Assembly: GCA_017448185.1 (NCBI GenBank)
Contig: JAFSLX010000003.1
Span: forward strand, 1 to 47,957
DNA: 47,957 nt
Source: Bacteroidales bacterium
GTDB lineage: Bacteria > Bacteroidota > Bacteroidia > Bacteroidales > P3
Direction: 5' to 3'
Shown here in pieces: positions 25,397 through 32,462 of the stretch; the first letter of the stretch is position 1; the number at the start of each line of letters is the position of its first letter. Both the position numbers and the translations under genes were made by a program. The notes beneath the pieces were generated by a model. The model worked only from the letters and a program-made list of their open reading frames with translations, ran no database searches and was not told the origin of the DNA.

Positions 25397-25680
25397 CATT
25401 CAGTTTTAGAGAATTTGGCGAGAATTTAGGTACACGTCAACTGGGACAACAGGTGCGCGAGAAGTTGATGCCGCTGCATGAAGGGGACGAACGTGTAGCG
25501 CTCGATTTCACAGGCGTGGATGTGGTTAGCAATTCATTTGCCGACGAATGTATAGCCAAGCTGCTGCTCACCATGCCCCTATCTGAGCTGAAGGCTCGCA
25601 CCACTTTCCGCGGACTTAATCCCCTGGCCTCCGAAAGCGTCCTCACCGCCCTCCGTCGCCGGCACTTGGTAATGGCGTAA
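25390..25680 (+). CDS. STAS-like (DUF4325) protein
   Basis: This 96-residue cytoplasmic protein has the sequence FTGVDVVSNSFADECIAKLL and TTFRGLNPLASESVLTALRRR, typical of the STAS-like DUF4325 family. These proteins are usually paired with a histidine-kinase-like ATPase in a switch resembling anti-sigma factor/antagonist pairs. The partner directly upstream is only a remnant here. A good GGAGGA precedes the ATG. It may be an orphan or a decaying module. Confidence 0.8.
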   Translation: MVTFSFREFGENLGTRQLGQQVREKLMPLHEGDERVALDFTGVDVVSNSFADECIAKLLLTMPLSELKARTTFRGLNPLASESVLTALRRRHLVMA

Positions 25681-25800
25681 AAAAGAAGATTGCCGGTCTT
25701 GACGATATAAACGCCTGTGGTGGTCACAGGGATAGCCTTTTGCATACACGAAAGCAGTGCTCATGCGTGCTCGCGGAGAACAATAAATATTATTGCATAC

Positions 25801-25833
25801 AACAAGGCCCTGTCTCATCGACAGGGCCTTGTT
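25801..25833 (+). terminator. Strong Rho-independent terminator after the STAS-like gene
   Basis: A perfect 14-bp stem, AACAAGGCCCTGTC with GACAGGGCCTTGTT and loop TCATC, is followed by GTTTTTTTA. The 120 bases between the STAS stop and this site hold no gene that I can support. Confidence 0.9.
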
Positions 25834-25924
25834 GTTTTTTTATACTCTGTTGGTGATTAATAACTTTTGAAAAAACCTTAACAACTTTTAACCGAAAAAT
25901 GGTTTCCAAGTCAACACTAATGTG

Positions 25925-25932
25925 TACTTTTG
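25925..25932 (+). promoter_or_regulatory. -7 promoter element (TACTTTTG)
   Basis: TACTTTTG matches TAnnTTTG 35 bases before the ATG at 25968, downstream of the strong terminator, so a new transcription unit starts here. Confidence 0.6.
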
Positions 25933-25967
25933 CATTCGGAATTCAACCTAAAAAATGATAATGCAAA

Positions 25968-26612
25968 ATGAATAGTTTCCTTAAAAGACTCAAGGATCCA
26001 TTTGTGGGATTAGACAATAACAATGTGGATGACGTTCAGCACAAATGCGCAGAACTGGCAAAAGAGTTATTCAACAATTACTACATTAAATGCAAAGACA
26101 AAAAATACTATTTGGAGGAAATTGAAATCTACTATTTTAAAGAAGGCTGTTTAAATGACAAATGGAATGAAGTGACGTACCCCAGAATGGGATATAGGGC
26201 GGGCTCTTTGTTCTACCATCTTAGCGGCATGGATATATGTTTTGAAAGCAATCTTGAAAAAAGGAAGGGTGTGCTATATGGCAAAGGTGGAGGAATATTG
26301 ATTAGAAGCATTGCTGACGAATATGGAAACATTGTTGTTGGACCATTGACCTGTGTCAATGTCATGCTGAATAGTTGCAAAGGTAGGAAAATGCCTCAGT
26401 TAAAACGTCTTTCAACGAGTAGAAACATCACCCCCAAAGAGACCTATCGTTATTTAGGTGACGATGATTGGAAAATAATAGGCAATGGAAACAAGGATGG
26501 GAAGTTAAGGTTGGCTTATTTTGACAGAACAACTATCAGTGAAGAATCTTGGAATAATGCTAGGTCCTCATATTATTCAAAACGACTAGATTGCCATACC
26601 TATCATGAATAG
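25968..26612 (+). CDS. Conserved hypothetical protein, possible AAG-like fold
   Basis: A 214-residue soluble protein. The middle part YYLEEIEIYYF...GSLFYHLSGMDICF...GGGILIRSIADEYGNIVVGP recalls the core strands of 3-methyladenine DNA glycosylases of the AAG type (VEVEAY... ILIRA), as do many small unannotated Bacteroidota proteins. The catalytic pattern is incomplete, so I would not assign glycosylase activity. It is the first gene of a three-gene unit and overlaps the next by 8 bases. The region is AT-rich. Confidence 0.6.
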   Translation: MNSFLKRLKDPFVGLDNNNVDDVQHKCAELAKELFNNYYIKCKDKKYYLEEIEIYYFKEGCLNDKWNEVTYPRMGYRAGSLFYHLSGMDICFESNLEKRKGVLYGKGGGILIRSIADEYGNIVVGPLTCVNVMLNSCKGRKMPQLKRLSTSRNITPKETYRYLGDDDWKIIGNGNKDGKLRLAYFDRTTISEESWNNARSSYYSKRLDCHTYHE

Positions 26613-27456
26613 CAGTTGGAACACTTTATACGGCAAATGCAATGAGGCCATCATGGTCGATGCCTGCACAGATACCGTTTTCTTCTCGGATCTGCTGCCG
26701 AAAAAATGCCCGACATTGTACCAAAGTCTCGATACAATTCTTACAGACAATAGCATTGACCATCGGTTGCTGACAAACACAAGGGATATTTGGTGTCGCG
26801 ACTATATGCCCATCCAGACAGGCGAAAAGCGTTTTGTGTTTTATAAATACAACCCTGACTATCTGCAAACAAAATACTACCAACGCACAATTACAGATGT
26901 GAAAGGCATAGGAAGCAGCGGTAGTTTGAGATTGGGTGATGCCGTGGATTTGGATTTGGTTGTTGATGGCGGCAATGTGGTGCGCTGTGGTAACAAGATT
27001 GTGATGACAGAAAAGGTGTTTTTTGAAAACAAGGATAAACCACGCAAGGAAGTCCAAAGAATGCTTGAAGAGGCTTTCCTGTGCGACGTTGTTTTCCTTC
27101 CGTGGGATAGAAATGAATTTATGGGCCATAGTGATGGAATTATTCATTATCTAGGTGATAATCGTGTAATGATGACCAACTATGCCGATTTTGATATAGC
27201 TATGGCTCGCAAATTCACCAGATTATTGGAAAAACACTTCGAGGTGGTTCGTTTGTCTTACAATACAAAAAGGAAACATAAGCATAGTTGGGCTTATATC
27301 AATTTCTTGCAAGTTGGCAGAATGGTTCTTGTCCCGCAACTGGGCATACCGGAAGATGGACAAGCGTTGCAACAGATATCAGAGGCGATGCCGAGATGCA
27401 AAGTTATTGGAGTTCCCGCAATGGAGGCGGTGCGCAATGGAGGCGCATTGAACTGA
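26605..27456 (+). CDS. Agmatine/peptidylarginine deiminase-family protein, TGA at the catalytic Cys
   Basis: The porphyromonas-type PAD/agmatine deiminase family (amidinotransferase fold) is recognised from WCRDYMP (63-69), DLVVDGGNVV, EFMGHSDGIIHY and the C-terminal NGGALN. In the family, the residue after this last motif is the nucleophilic Cys (GGxxNC, followed by ISW). Here that codon is TGA (27454-27456), and the frame continues ISWNV directly into the Sel1 gene. The enzyme as written lacks its nucleophile and should be inactive. Explanations: TGC to TGA nonsense mutation, sequencing error, or, least likely, selenocysteine. Reading through would give a deiminase-Sel1 fusion. Active relatives hydrolyse guanidino groups to ureido groups with ammonia release. 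Confidence 0.75.
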   Translation: MNSSWNTLYGKCNEAIMVDACTDTVFFSDLLPKKCPTLYQSLDTILTDNSIDHRLLTNTRDIWCRDYMPIQTGEKRFVFYKYNPDYLQTKYYQRTITDVKGIGSSGSLRLGDAVDLDLVVDGGNVVRCGNKIVMTEKVFFENKDKPRKEVQRMLEEAFLCDVVFLPWDRNEFMGHSDGIIHYLGDNRVMMTNYADFDIAMARKFTRLLEKHFEVVRLSYNTKRKHKHSWAYINFLQVGRMVLVPQLGIPEDGQALQQISEAMPRCKVIGVPAMEAVRNGGALN

Positions 27457-27468
27457 ATCTCGTGGAAC

Positions 27469-28608
27469 GTGGCAACGCGCCAATGGAACAACGGATTTAT
27501 GGGAGAAGAGTACAGAGTGCATGGTCGTCCAATAAGCTGGATAAAGAAGGCGGCAGAAGAAGGTCGTGCCAACTGGCAATGTAATCTGGGTGTTTGTTAT
27601 TTTTACGGCGAAGGAGTTGAAAAGAACCTGTCCGAGGCTTCTAAATGGTATAAGAAGGCAGCCGAGCAAGGCAACGCAAAAGCGCAGTTCAATTTGGGTT
27701 TGGGATATTTCAAAGGGGAAGGGGTTCCTCTGGACTATGGAGAGGCAATGCATTGGTTCGGCAAAGCATCGGAACAGGGAGATGCCGATGCACAACTCCA
27801 TGTTGCATGGTGTCTTGAAGATATGCAGGCTCCACAGAATGATGTCTTTGTTGCTTGCAAGAGAGCGGCGGAGATGGGGAATGCGGACGCTCAATGCCAT
27901 CTGGGCTTTTGGTATTCTGAAGGCAAGCATGGACTGGAAAAGAATGTAGCCGAGTCCAGTCGATGGTTTATGGAGGCTGCAAAGCGAGGCAATGATGTGG
28001 CCCAATTCCAGATGGGTCTTAGATATGAAACAGGCGCGGGTGTTAAGAAAAATGCAAAAGAGGCTGCAAAGTGGTATATGAGAGCTGCCTCAAAGAATAA
28101 TGTTGTCGCTCTTTACAGATTGGGATGCTGCTATTATTACGGCGATGGCGTCACAATTGACAACCATGCCGCATGGAGATGCTTCAAAAAAGCGTCCGAA
28201 TTAGGTGATTCGTGGGCGAGTTATATGCTAGGGAGGTGCTATTTTTGCGGACATGGTGTAGAAGAGGATGAGGCCGAGGCTGTAAAGTGCTATCAAAAAG
28301 CAGCCGCAGAACATTTTGCCCCAGCAGTATATGAGTTAGGGAAGTGCTATTTCGATGGCGCGGGAATAGAAGAGGATACGACAAAGGCTTTGAATCTTTT
28401 CAAAGAAGCTGCCAAGATGGAGTATGCGAAAGCCTTATACATGATGGGATACTGTTACTATAATGGTATTGTTGTCAAGAAAGACGAGGATCAGGCATTG
28501 GACTACTTCAAAGAAGCTGCTCAGTTCGGTTATAAAAAGGCGGAGGAGAGGGTGCACGACATATTGCTTTCTCGCGAAACACAGAATTACGACGATGTGC
28601 CGTTCTGA
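27469..28608 (+). CDS. Sel1-like repeat protein
   Basis: About ten Sel1-like repeats of 36 residues cover the whole protein (AxxGxxxAQxxLGxCYxxGxGVxxNxxEAxKWYxKAA pattern, for example ANWQCNLGVCYFYGEGVEKNLSEASKWYKKAAE). There is no signal peptide and no second domain. Sel1 repeats form an alpha-solenoid for protein binding. The first start is GTG 27469; ATG 27499 is an alternative. The frame is the same as that of the deiminase gene before it, with only the TGA at 27454 between them, so the two may be one gene in relatives. Several repeats contain CYY or CYF (GCCYYYGDG). Confidence 0.85.
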   Translation: MATRQWNNGFMGEEYRVHGRPISWIKKAAEEGRANWQCNLGVCYFYGEGVEKNLSEASKWYKKAAEQGNAKAQFNLGLGYFKGEGVPLDYGEAMHWFGKASEQGDADAQLHVAWCLEDMQAPQNDVFVACKRAAEMGNADAQCHLGFWYSEGKHGLEKNVAESSRWFMEAAKRGNDVAQFQMGLRYETGAGVKKNAKEAAKWYMRAASKNNVVALYRLGCCYYYGDGVTIDNHAAWRCFKKASELGDSWASYMLGRCYFCGHGVEEDEAEAVKCYQKAAAEHFAPAVYELGKCYFDGAGIEEDTTKALNLFKEAAKMEYAKALYMMGYCYYNGIVVKKDEDQALDYFKEAAQFGYKKAEERVHDILLSRETQNYDDVPF

Positions 28609-28744
28609 GTTTCGAAATGGCCAAATTTATTTTTCGATCTACCATAGAGCATCCATGAGGGAACCATGGTGGGACATGGCGGGGAGTAGTGTTTGATTAA
28701 AGTTTGAGTAAAAGGGGAGTAAAACCTAAGAGGTATGTAGGCGA

Positions 28745-28801
28745 CTATTCCGGCAGGTGGAAAAGGATTTCTATCGGGTAGTGATCGGAGATGTAGGGGG
28801 T
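28745..28801 (-). pseudogene. C-terminal remnant of an EEP-family nuclease/phosphatase
   Basis: The minus strand reads GTPYISDHYPIEILFHLPE-stop. SDHYPI is the conserved C-terminal motif of the endonuclease/exonuclease/phosphatase family (SDHxPV/I). The coding sequence stops abruptly where the fusA2 3'-end copy begins at 28802. Only about 19 codons survive. The rest of 28609-28745 has nothing recognisable. Confidence 0.55.
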
Positions 28802-29068
28802 GCCGCGCCATCGTTATGGGCATGGATGCCGAAGGCAAGTACACCACTCTGAAAGCCAAGGCTCTTTTGGCCGAGATGAACCGTTACTGCACCGCCCTGA
28901 GCTCCCTCACCAGCGGTCGCGGAACCTTCACCATGACCTTCAGCAGCTACGAGCTCGTCCCCGCCGACGTTATTCGCTAGATTAAATTCATATTCAGCGG
29001 TGCTCATGGACATACCACAGCAGGCCCTCCTCAAGGCCTACGAGGAAGCCGCCGCCGAGGAAGAATAG
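28802..29068 (+). pseudogene. Direct copy of the last 221 bases of fusA2, with 47-base insert
   Basis: 28802-28970 aligns without gaps to fusA2 6431-6599 (AIVMGMDAEGKYTTLKAKA... to VPADV), and 29018-29068 to 6601-6651 including the TAG stop. Between them 47 bases (28971-29017) replace one base of fusA2 and bring an in-frame TAG. Most differences from fusA2 are silent third-position changes. On the minus strand the insert would read MSTAEYEFNLANN, like the start of an unrelated protein. Confidence 0.9.
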
Positions 29069-29090
29069 TCCTTATAGCGACAATACAACG

Positions 29091-29115
29091 AAAGCTCCAC
29101 CATTTGGTGGGCTTT
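29091..29115 (+). terminator. Rho-independent terminator after the fusA2 3'-end copy
   Basis: An 11-bp stem, AAAGCTCCACCA with TGGTGGGCTTT (one bulged T), is followed by TTCTTG. It may be the ancestral terminator of fusA2, since it lies outermost. Confidence 0.7.
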
Positions 29116-29144
29116 TCTTGTATGATTATGCAATAAACTGAGGA

Positions 29145-29178
29145 TTATGTCGTTGTTGTAAGCGACATAATTTACAAC
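29145..29178 (+). promoter_or_regulatory. Two interleaved inverted repeats before the purine permease
   Basis: TTATGTCG (29145-29152) pairs with CGACATAA (29163-29170), and GTTGTAA (29155-29161) pairs with TTACAAC (29172-29178), ending one base before the ATG at 29180. The two pairings interleave and so exclude each other. The second would hide the translation start. This suggests an RNA switch or overlapping operators; no known purine riboswitch consensus was recognised. Confidence 0.45.
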
Positions 29179-29179
29179 T

Positions 29180-30550
29180 ATGAAATTCTTGAAATGGCTG
29201 GGGTTTGACCCAGAAAAGCATAGCGTCAGGACGGAGATTCTTGCCGGGCTGACCACCTTCCTCACGATGGCCTATATCCTGGCCGTGAATCCCAATGTCT
29301 TCGATGCACTGGGTGGCGAGATGTCGAAGGCCAACGGCGCCGTTTTCACCGCCACGGCCCTTGCAGCCATCATAGGCACGCTGGCGATGGCCTTCATCGC
29401 CAAGAAGCCCTTCGCCCTCGCCCCCGGCATGGGGCTCAACACGTTCTTCGTCTACACCGTCTGCATAGCTATGGGCCATAGCTGGCAGTTCGCGCTGACA
29501 GCGGTGTTCATCGAAGGTGTTGTGTTTGTCATCCTCACGCTCACCAAGGTGCGCAAGTGGATTGTCGACGCGCTCCCGCTGTCGCTGAAATATGCCGTGG
29601 GTGCCGGCATCGGCCTTATCATAGCCTTCCTTGGCTTCCAGAACGCCGGCATCGTAGGGCAAGGACCCACCTTGGTTACCCTCGCCTTCAAGCTGCCCGA
29701 CGGCTCCTTCAGCGGCACCGCCCTGCTGGGTATTCTAGGAGTTATCGTCACGGGGGCTTTGGTGATGAAAGGTGTACGCGGTGGCATCCTCTGGGGTATC
29801 CTCGCCACCACGGCACTGGGGCTCATCCCCATGTACAATGTGGTGGGGGCGGACGGCGCCGTGAGCCGTGTGGCCCTCACCTCGCTGAACGGCATCGTCT
29901 CGGTGCCGCCGAGCATCAAGGATATTGCCTTCCAGTTTACCTGGAGCGAGCTCACCGATGCCAAAGGTATTCTCGACATGACAGTGGTGCTCTTCACCTT
30001 CCTTTTCCTTGACATCTTCGACACTATGGGCACCGTCATCGGGGTGAGCGAGAAAGCCGGTTACGTAGACAAAGAGGGCAATGTTGACGGCATCAACGAA
30101 TGCTTCCTGGCCGACTCGATAGGCACCATCTGCGGCGCCGCTCTCGGCACCAGCACCACGACCACCTATGTGGAGAGCGCCGCCGGCGTGGCCGACGGAG
30201 GCCGTACGGGTCTCACCGCCTTCTCCACCGCCATCTTTTTCGCCATAGCGCTCCTCTTCGCGCCGCTCTTCCTCGCCATCCCGTCAGCCGCCACCGCCCC
30301 TGCGCTCATCGTGGTGGGCATGATGATGATGACACCCGTATTGAAGATCAACTGGAAAGACCCCGTCGAGGCGCTTCCGGCCTTCATCACGATGGTGGTG
30401 ATGCCCTTCAGCTTCAGCATCAGCGACGGCATCCTCATCGGTCTGATAAGCTATGTGCTCCTCAACGCCTTCTGTGGCAACTTCAAGAGCATCACCCCCA
30501 CCATGTGGGTGCTGGCGGCACTCTTTGTGCTGCGATATATCTTCATCTAA
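29180..30550 (+). CDS. AzgA-type NCS2 family purine permease
   Basis: A 456-residue inner-membrane transporter with about 12-14 membrane segments. The AzgA/PbuG subgroup of NCS2 is recognised from the start LGFDPEKHSVRTEILAGLTTFLTMAYILAVNP, the segment ALAPGMGLNTFFVY and LDIFDTMGTVIGVSEKAG, followed by LGTSTTTTYVESAAGVADGGRTGLTA. Relatives import adenine, guanine or hypoxanthine with protons or Na+. The length is complete. The gene stands alone between a terminator and a decayed peptidase gene. The region just before the start has overlapping inverted repeats that may control it. Confidence 0.92.
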   Translation: MKFLKWLGFDPEKHSVRTEILAGLTTFLTMAYILAVNPNVFDALGGEMSKANGAVFTATALAAIIGTLAMAFIAKKPFALAPGMGLNTFFVYTVCIAMGHSWQFALTAVFIEGVVFVILTLTKVRKWIVDALPLSLKYAVGAGIGLIIAFLGFQNAGIVGQGPTLVTLAFKLPDGSFSGTALLGILGVIVTGALVMKGVRGGILWGILATTALGLIPMYNVVGADGAVSRVALTSLNGIVSVPPSIKDIAFQFTWSELTDAKGILDMTVVLFTFLFLDIFDTMGTVIGVSEKAGYVDKEGNVDGINECFLADSIGTICGAALGTSTTTTYVESAAGVADGGRTGLTAFSTAIFFAIALLFAPLFLAIPSAATAPALIVVGMMMMTPVLKINWKDPVEALPAFITMVVMPFSFSISDGILIGLISYVLLNAFCGNFKSITPTMWVLAALFVLRYIFI

Positions 30551-30599
30551 GCGGGTCGTGCGAGAGGTTGGCCACCACATAATAATATTATTTCATTCA

Positions 30600-31147
30600 A
30601 TGCGTTTTTAAGTGAAAAGAACCGCATTCTGGCCACAAAACGACTCAATGCAATCTATGCCATCCTTGCAATGACGGTGGTTTTCTCCACAAAGACGGAG
30701 GCCAACCCCCGTATCCCTCCAGGCAGCGCGGCAGGCTGCAGCCACCTTCCTCCACATCGACGAAGGTTCGCTACACGAGATGCTGCTGCAGTGGAACATC
30801 CTGTACTTCTTCGCCATCGAGAACGGTGGCTTCGTGCTGACCAGCGCCGACAGCTGTGTGCAACCAGTGCTGGGGTATTCGCTGAATGAGAAATTGCCAA
30901 AGCCGGACGGTAATGTGAATGAGGCCTTCGAGTATTGGCTTGAGAGCTACGATGCACAGATTCAGGCAGCTGTGGCAGGCGAAACACTTGGGGAGCATCC
31001 ACAATAGCCGCTGCTGCCTGCAGGCACAGCTCCTAAAAGGGTATACGAGACTGCCGTCGGACCGCTAATAGACGCAAAATGGGGGCAGAGTCCCTACTAT
31101 AACGACCTGTGCCCTGAAGATGCCAGCGACGAAAAGGCCGTTGCAAT
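30600..31147 (+). pseudogene. C10 (streptopain-like) peptidase, decayed fragment
   Basis: Pieces in more than one frame add up to the front of a C10 cysteine peptidase. There is a signal-like start (ILAMTVVFSTKTEA), then RQAAATFL...YFFAIENGGFVLTSADSCVQPVLGYS and EAFEYWLESYDAQIQAAVAG, typical of the Spi pro-domain. After stops comes PLIDAKWGQSPYYNDLCPED, the junction to the mature enzyme. The sequence then breaks off near 31147, before the catalytic Cys region. At least two frame changes and stop codons (for example at 31005) rule out a product. Confidence 0.75.
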
Positions 31148-31244
31148 CAGATAAGATTCAAACTGCTACCCGACAAAACCATACATCGAACAACGCTCCA
31201 ACCATCCACAGCCGCTATTTGTTTCTACTGCCGTTGTGGAGCAG

Positions 31245-31338
31245 TTGTTTTGCTGTTGTTCAGTTGTTGTTCAGTCAGACACAGAACAACGACAGAACAA
31301 CTGCGGAACAACAGCAGAACAACAGCAGAACAACAATA
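31245..31338. repeat. Intergenic inverted/tandem repeat element, degenerate copy 2
   Basis: CTGTTGTTCAG and TTGTTGTTCAG units on the left face CAGAACAACGA, CAGAACAACTG, GGAACAACAG and AGAACAACAG units on the right, around CAGTCAGACACAG. It has the same plan as the elements at 1-62 and 47541-47621 but is more diverged. It lies between the C10 remnant and the gpsA promoter. Confidence 0.75.
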
Positions 31339-31400
31339 GGAGCAGGGGACGACAACAACATAATTTAACATTTTTTAGTTAAAAATACAAAAATAATACG

Positions 31401-31408
31401 TATATTTG
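31401..31408 (+). promoter_or_regulatory. -7 promoter element (TATATTTG) of gpsA
   Basis: TATATTTG matches TAnnTTTG exactly and lies 62 bases before the gpsA ATG. The upstream sequence is AT-rich. Confidence 0.6.
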
Positions 31409-31469
31409 CATTTTGAATACCATGGATACCTTCCATGATGATAACTAATTGTAACTATTGATATAGAAG

Positions 31470-32462
31470 ATGATAGGAGTTATCGGAAGTGGCTCGTGGG
31501 CCACTGGGATAGTCAAAATATTGCTCGAAAAGGCCGACAGGGAGGTCTGTTGGTGGGTGCGCAACAAGGAGATTCGCGATTCGATTAAACAAAAAGGATA
31601 CAACCCGAAGCACCTGCCGGAGGCACATCTCGACAGCACACGTCTGATACTGCCCGACACGCTGGGCAAGGTGGTGGAGGCGTGCAGCGACCTGTTTGTA
31701 GCCATCCCGTCGGCCTATGTGGCCGAGGTATTGGGTACACTGCCCAAGGAGGCCTACGAAGGCAAAAACATTATTTCGGCCGTCAAGGGCGTTATCCCCG
31801 ACAAACGAGTCTCGGTATCGGTCTACCTGGAGAAGATGCTGAAGGTGAAGCGCAGCCGCATCTGTGTCATCAGCGGCCCCACCCATGCCGAAGAGGCGGG
31901 TCGCGGCATGCCCACGTTCCTGACCATGGCTTCGACCAACCTGTCGCTGGCCATCGAGGTGGAGCAGATGATGCAGTGCAGCTACTTGCATACCAGCCAC
32001 ACCAACGACATCTGGATGCTTGAGCGTGTGGGATTGCTGAAGAACATCTACGCTATATGCGCCGGCATCTGCCAAGGACTCGGCTATGGCGACAACCTGA
32101 ACGCGGTGATGGTGAGCGCCGCCGTACGCGAACTGAACAAGATAGCCCGCAGCGTCGAACCAACATCCATCAAATTCTACGAAAACTGTTACTTGGGCGA
32201 CCTGATGGTTACCTGCTGGTCGCGCCACAGCCGCAACCGCCGCCTCGGCGAGGAAATAGCCCATGGGCGCAAGCTGGACGACATATTCAAGGAAATGGGC
32301 ATGATGGCCGAGGGCTATTTCTCGGCCAAAAACTACCACGAACTCGGCATGATGACCGGCAAGGTGGACGAAATGCCCATCGCCGAAGCCGTGTACCGTA
32401 TCCTCTACGAAGAATCCGACCCAAGGACAGAAATCGAATATCTTATCGAACACGTATTCTAA
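31470..32462 (+). CDS. gpsA: Glycerol-3-phosphate dehydrogenase [NAD(P)+]
   Basis: A 330-residue cytoplasmic enzyme of the expected length. The Rossmann motif GVIGSGSWATGIVKIL is at the N-terminus. SAVKGVIPD (the substrate-binding Lys region), SGPTHAEE and YLGDLMVTCWSRHSRNRRLGE are the GpsA signatures. It reduces dihydroxyacetone phosphate to sn-glycerol-3-phosphate for phospholipid synthesis. The stop codon shares a base with the ATG of the following acyltransferase, so both steps of early phospholipid synthesis are coupled. Confidence 0.93.
   Translation: MIGVIGSGSWATGIVKILLEKADREVCWWVRNKEIRDSIKQKGYNPKHLPEAHLDSTRLILPDTLGKVVEACSDLFVAIPSAYVAEVLGTLPKEAYEGKNIISAVKGVIPDKRVSVSVYLEKMLKVKRSRICVISGPTHAEEAGRGMPTFLTMASTNLSLAIEVEQMMQCSYLHTSHTNDIWMLERVGLLKNIYAICAGICQGLGYGDNLNAVMVSAAVRELNKIARSVEPTSIKFYENCYLGDLMVTCWSRHSRNRRLGEEIAHGRKLDDIFKEMGMMAEGYFSAKNYHELGMMTGKVDEMPIAEAVYRILYEESDPRTEIEYLIEHVF

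Noticed and set aside
29145..29178. H-type pseudoknot upstream of the permease
   Set aside because: The connecting loops are only 2, 1 and 1 bases, too short to span stems of 8 and 7 bp, so alternative hairpins are the better reading.
32057..32461. N-terminal extension of the acyltransferase inside gpsA
   Set aside because: The extension is an out-of-frame reading of gpsA; ATG 32462 overlaps the gpsA stop by one base and starts a normal protein.
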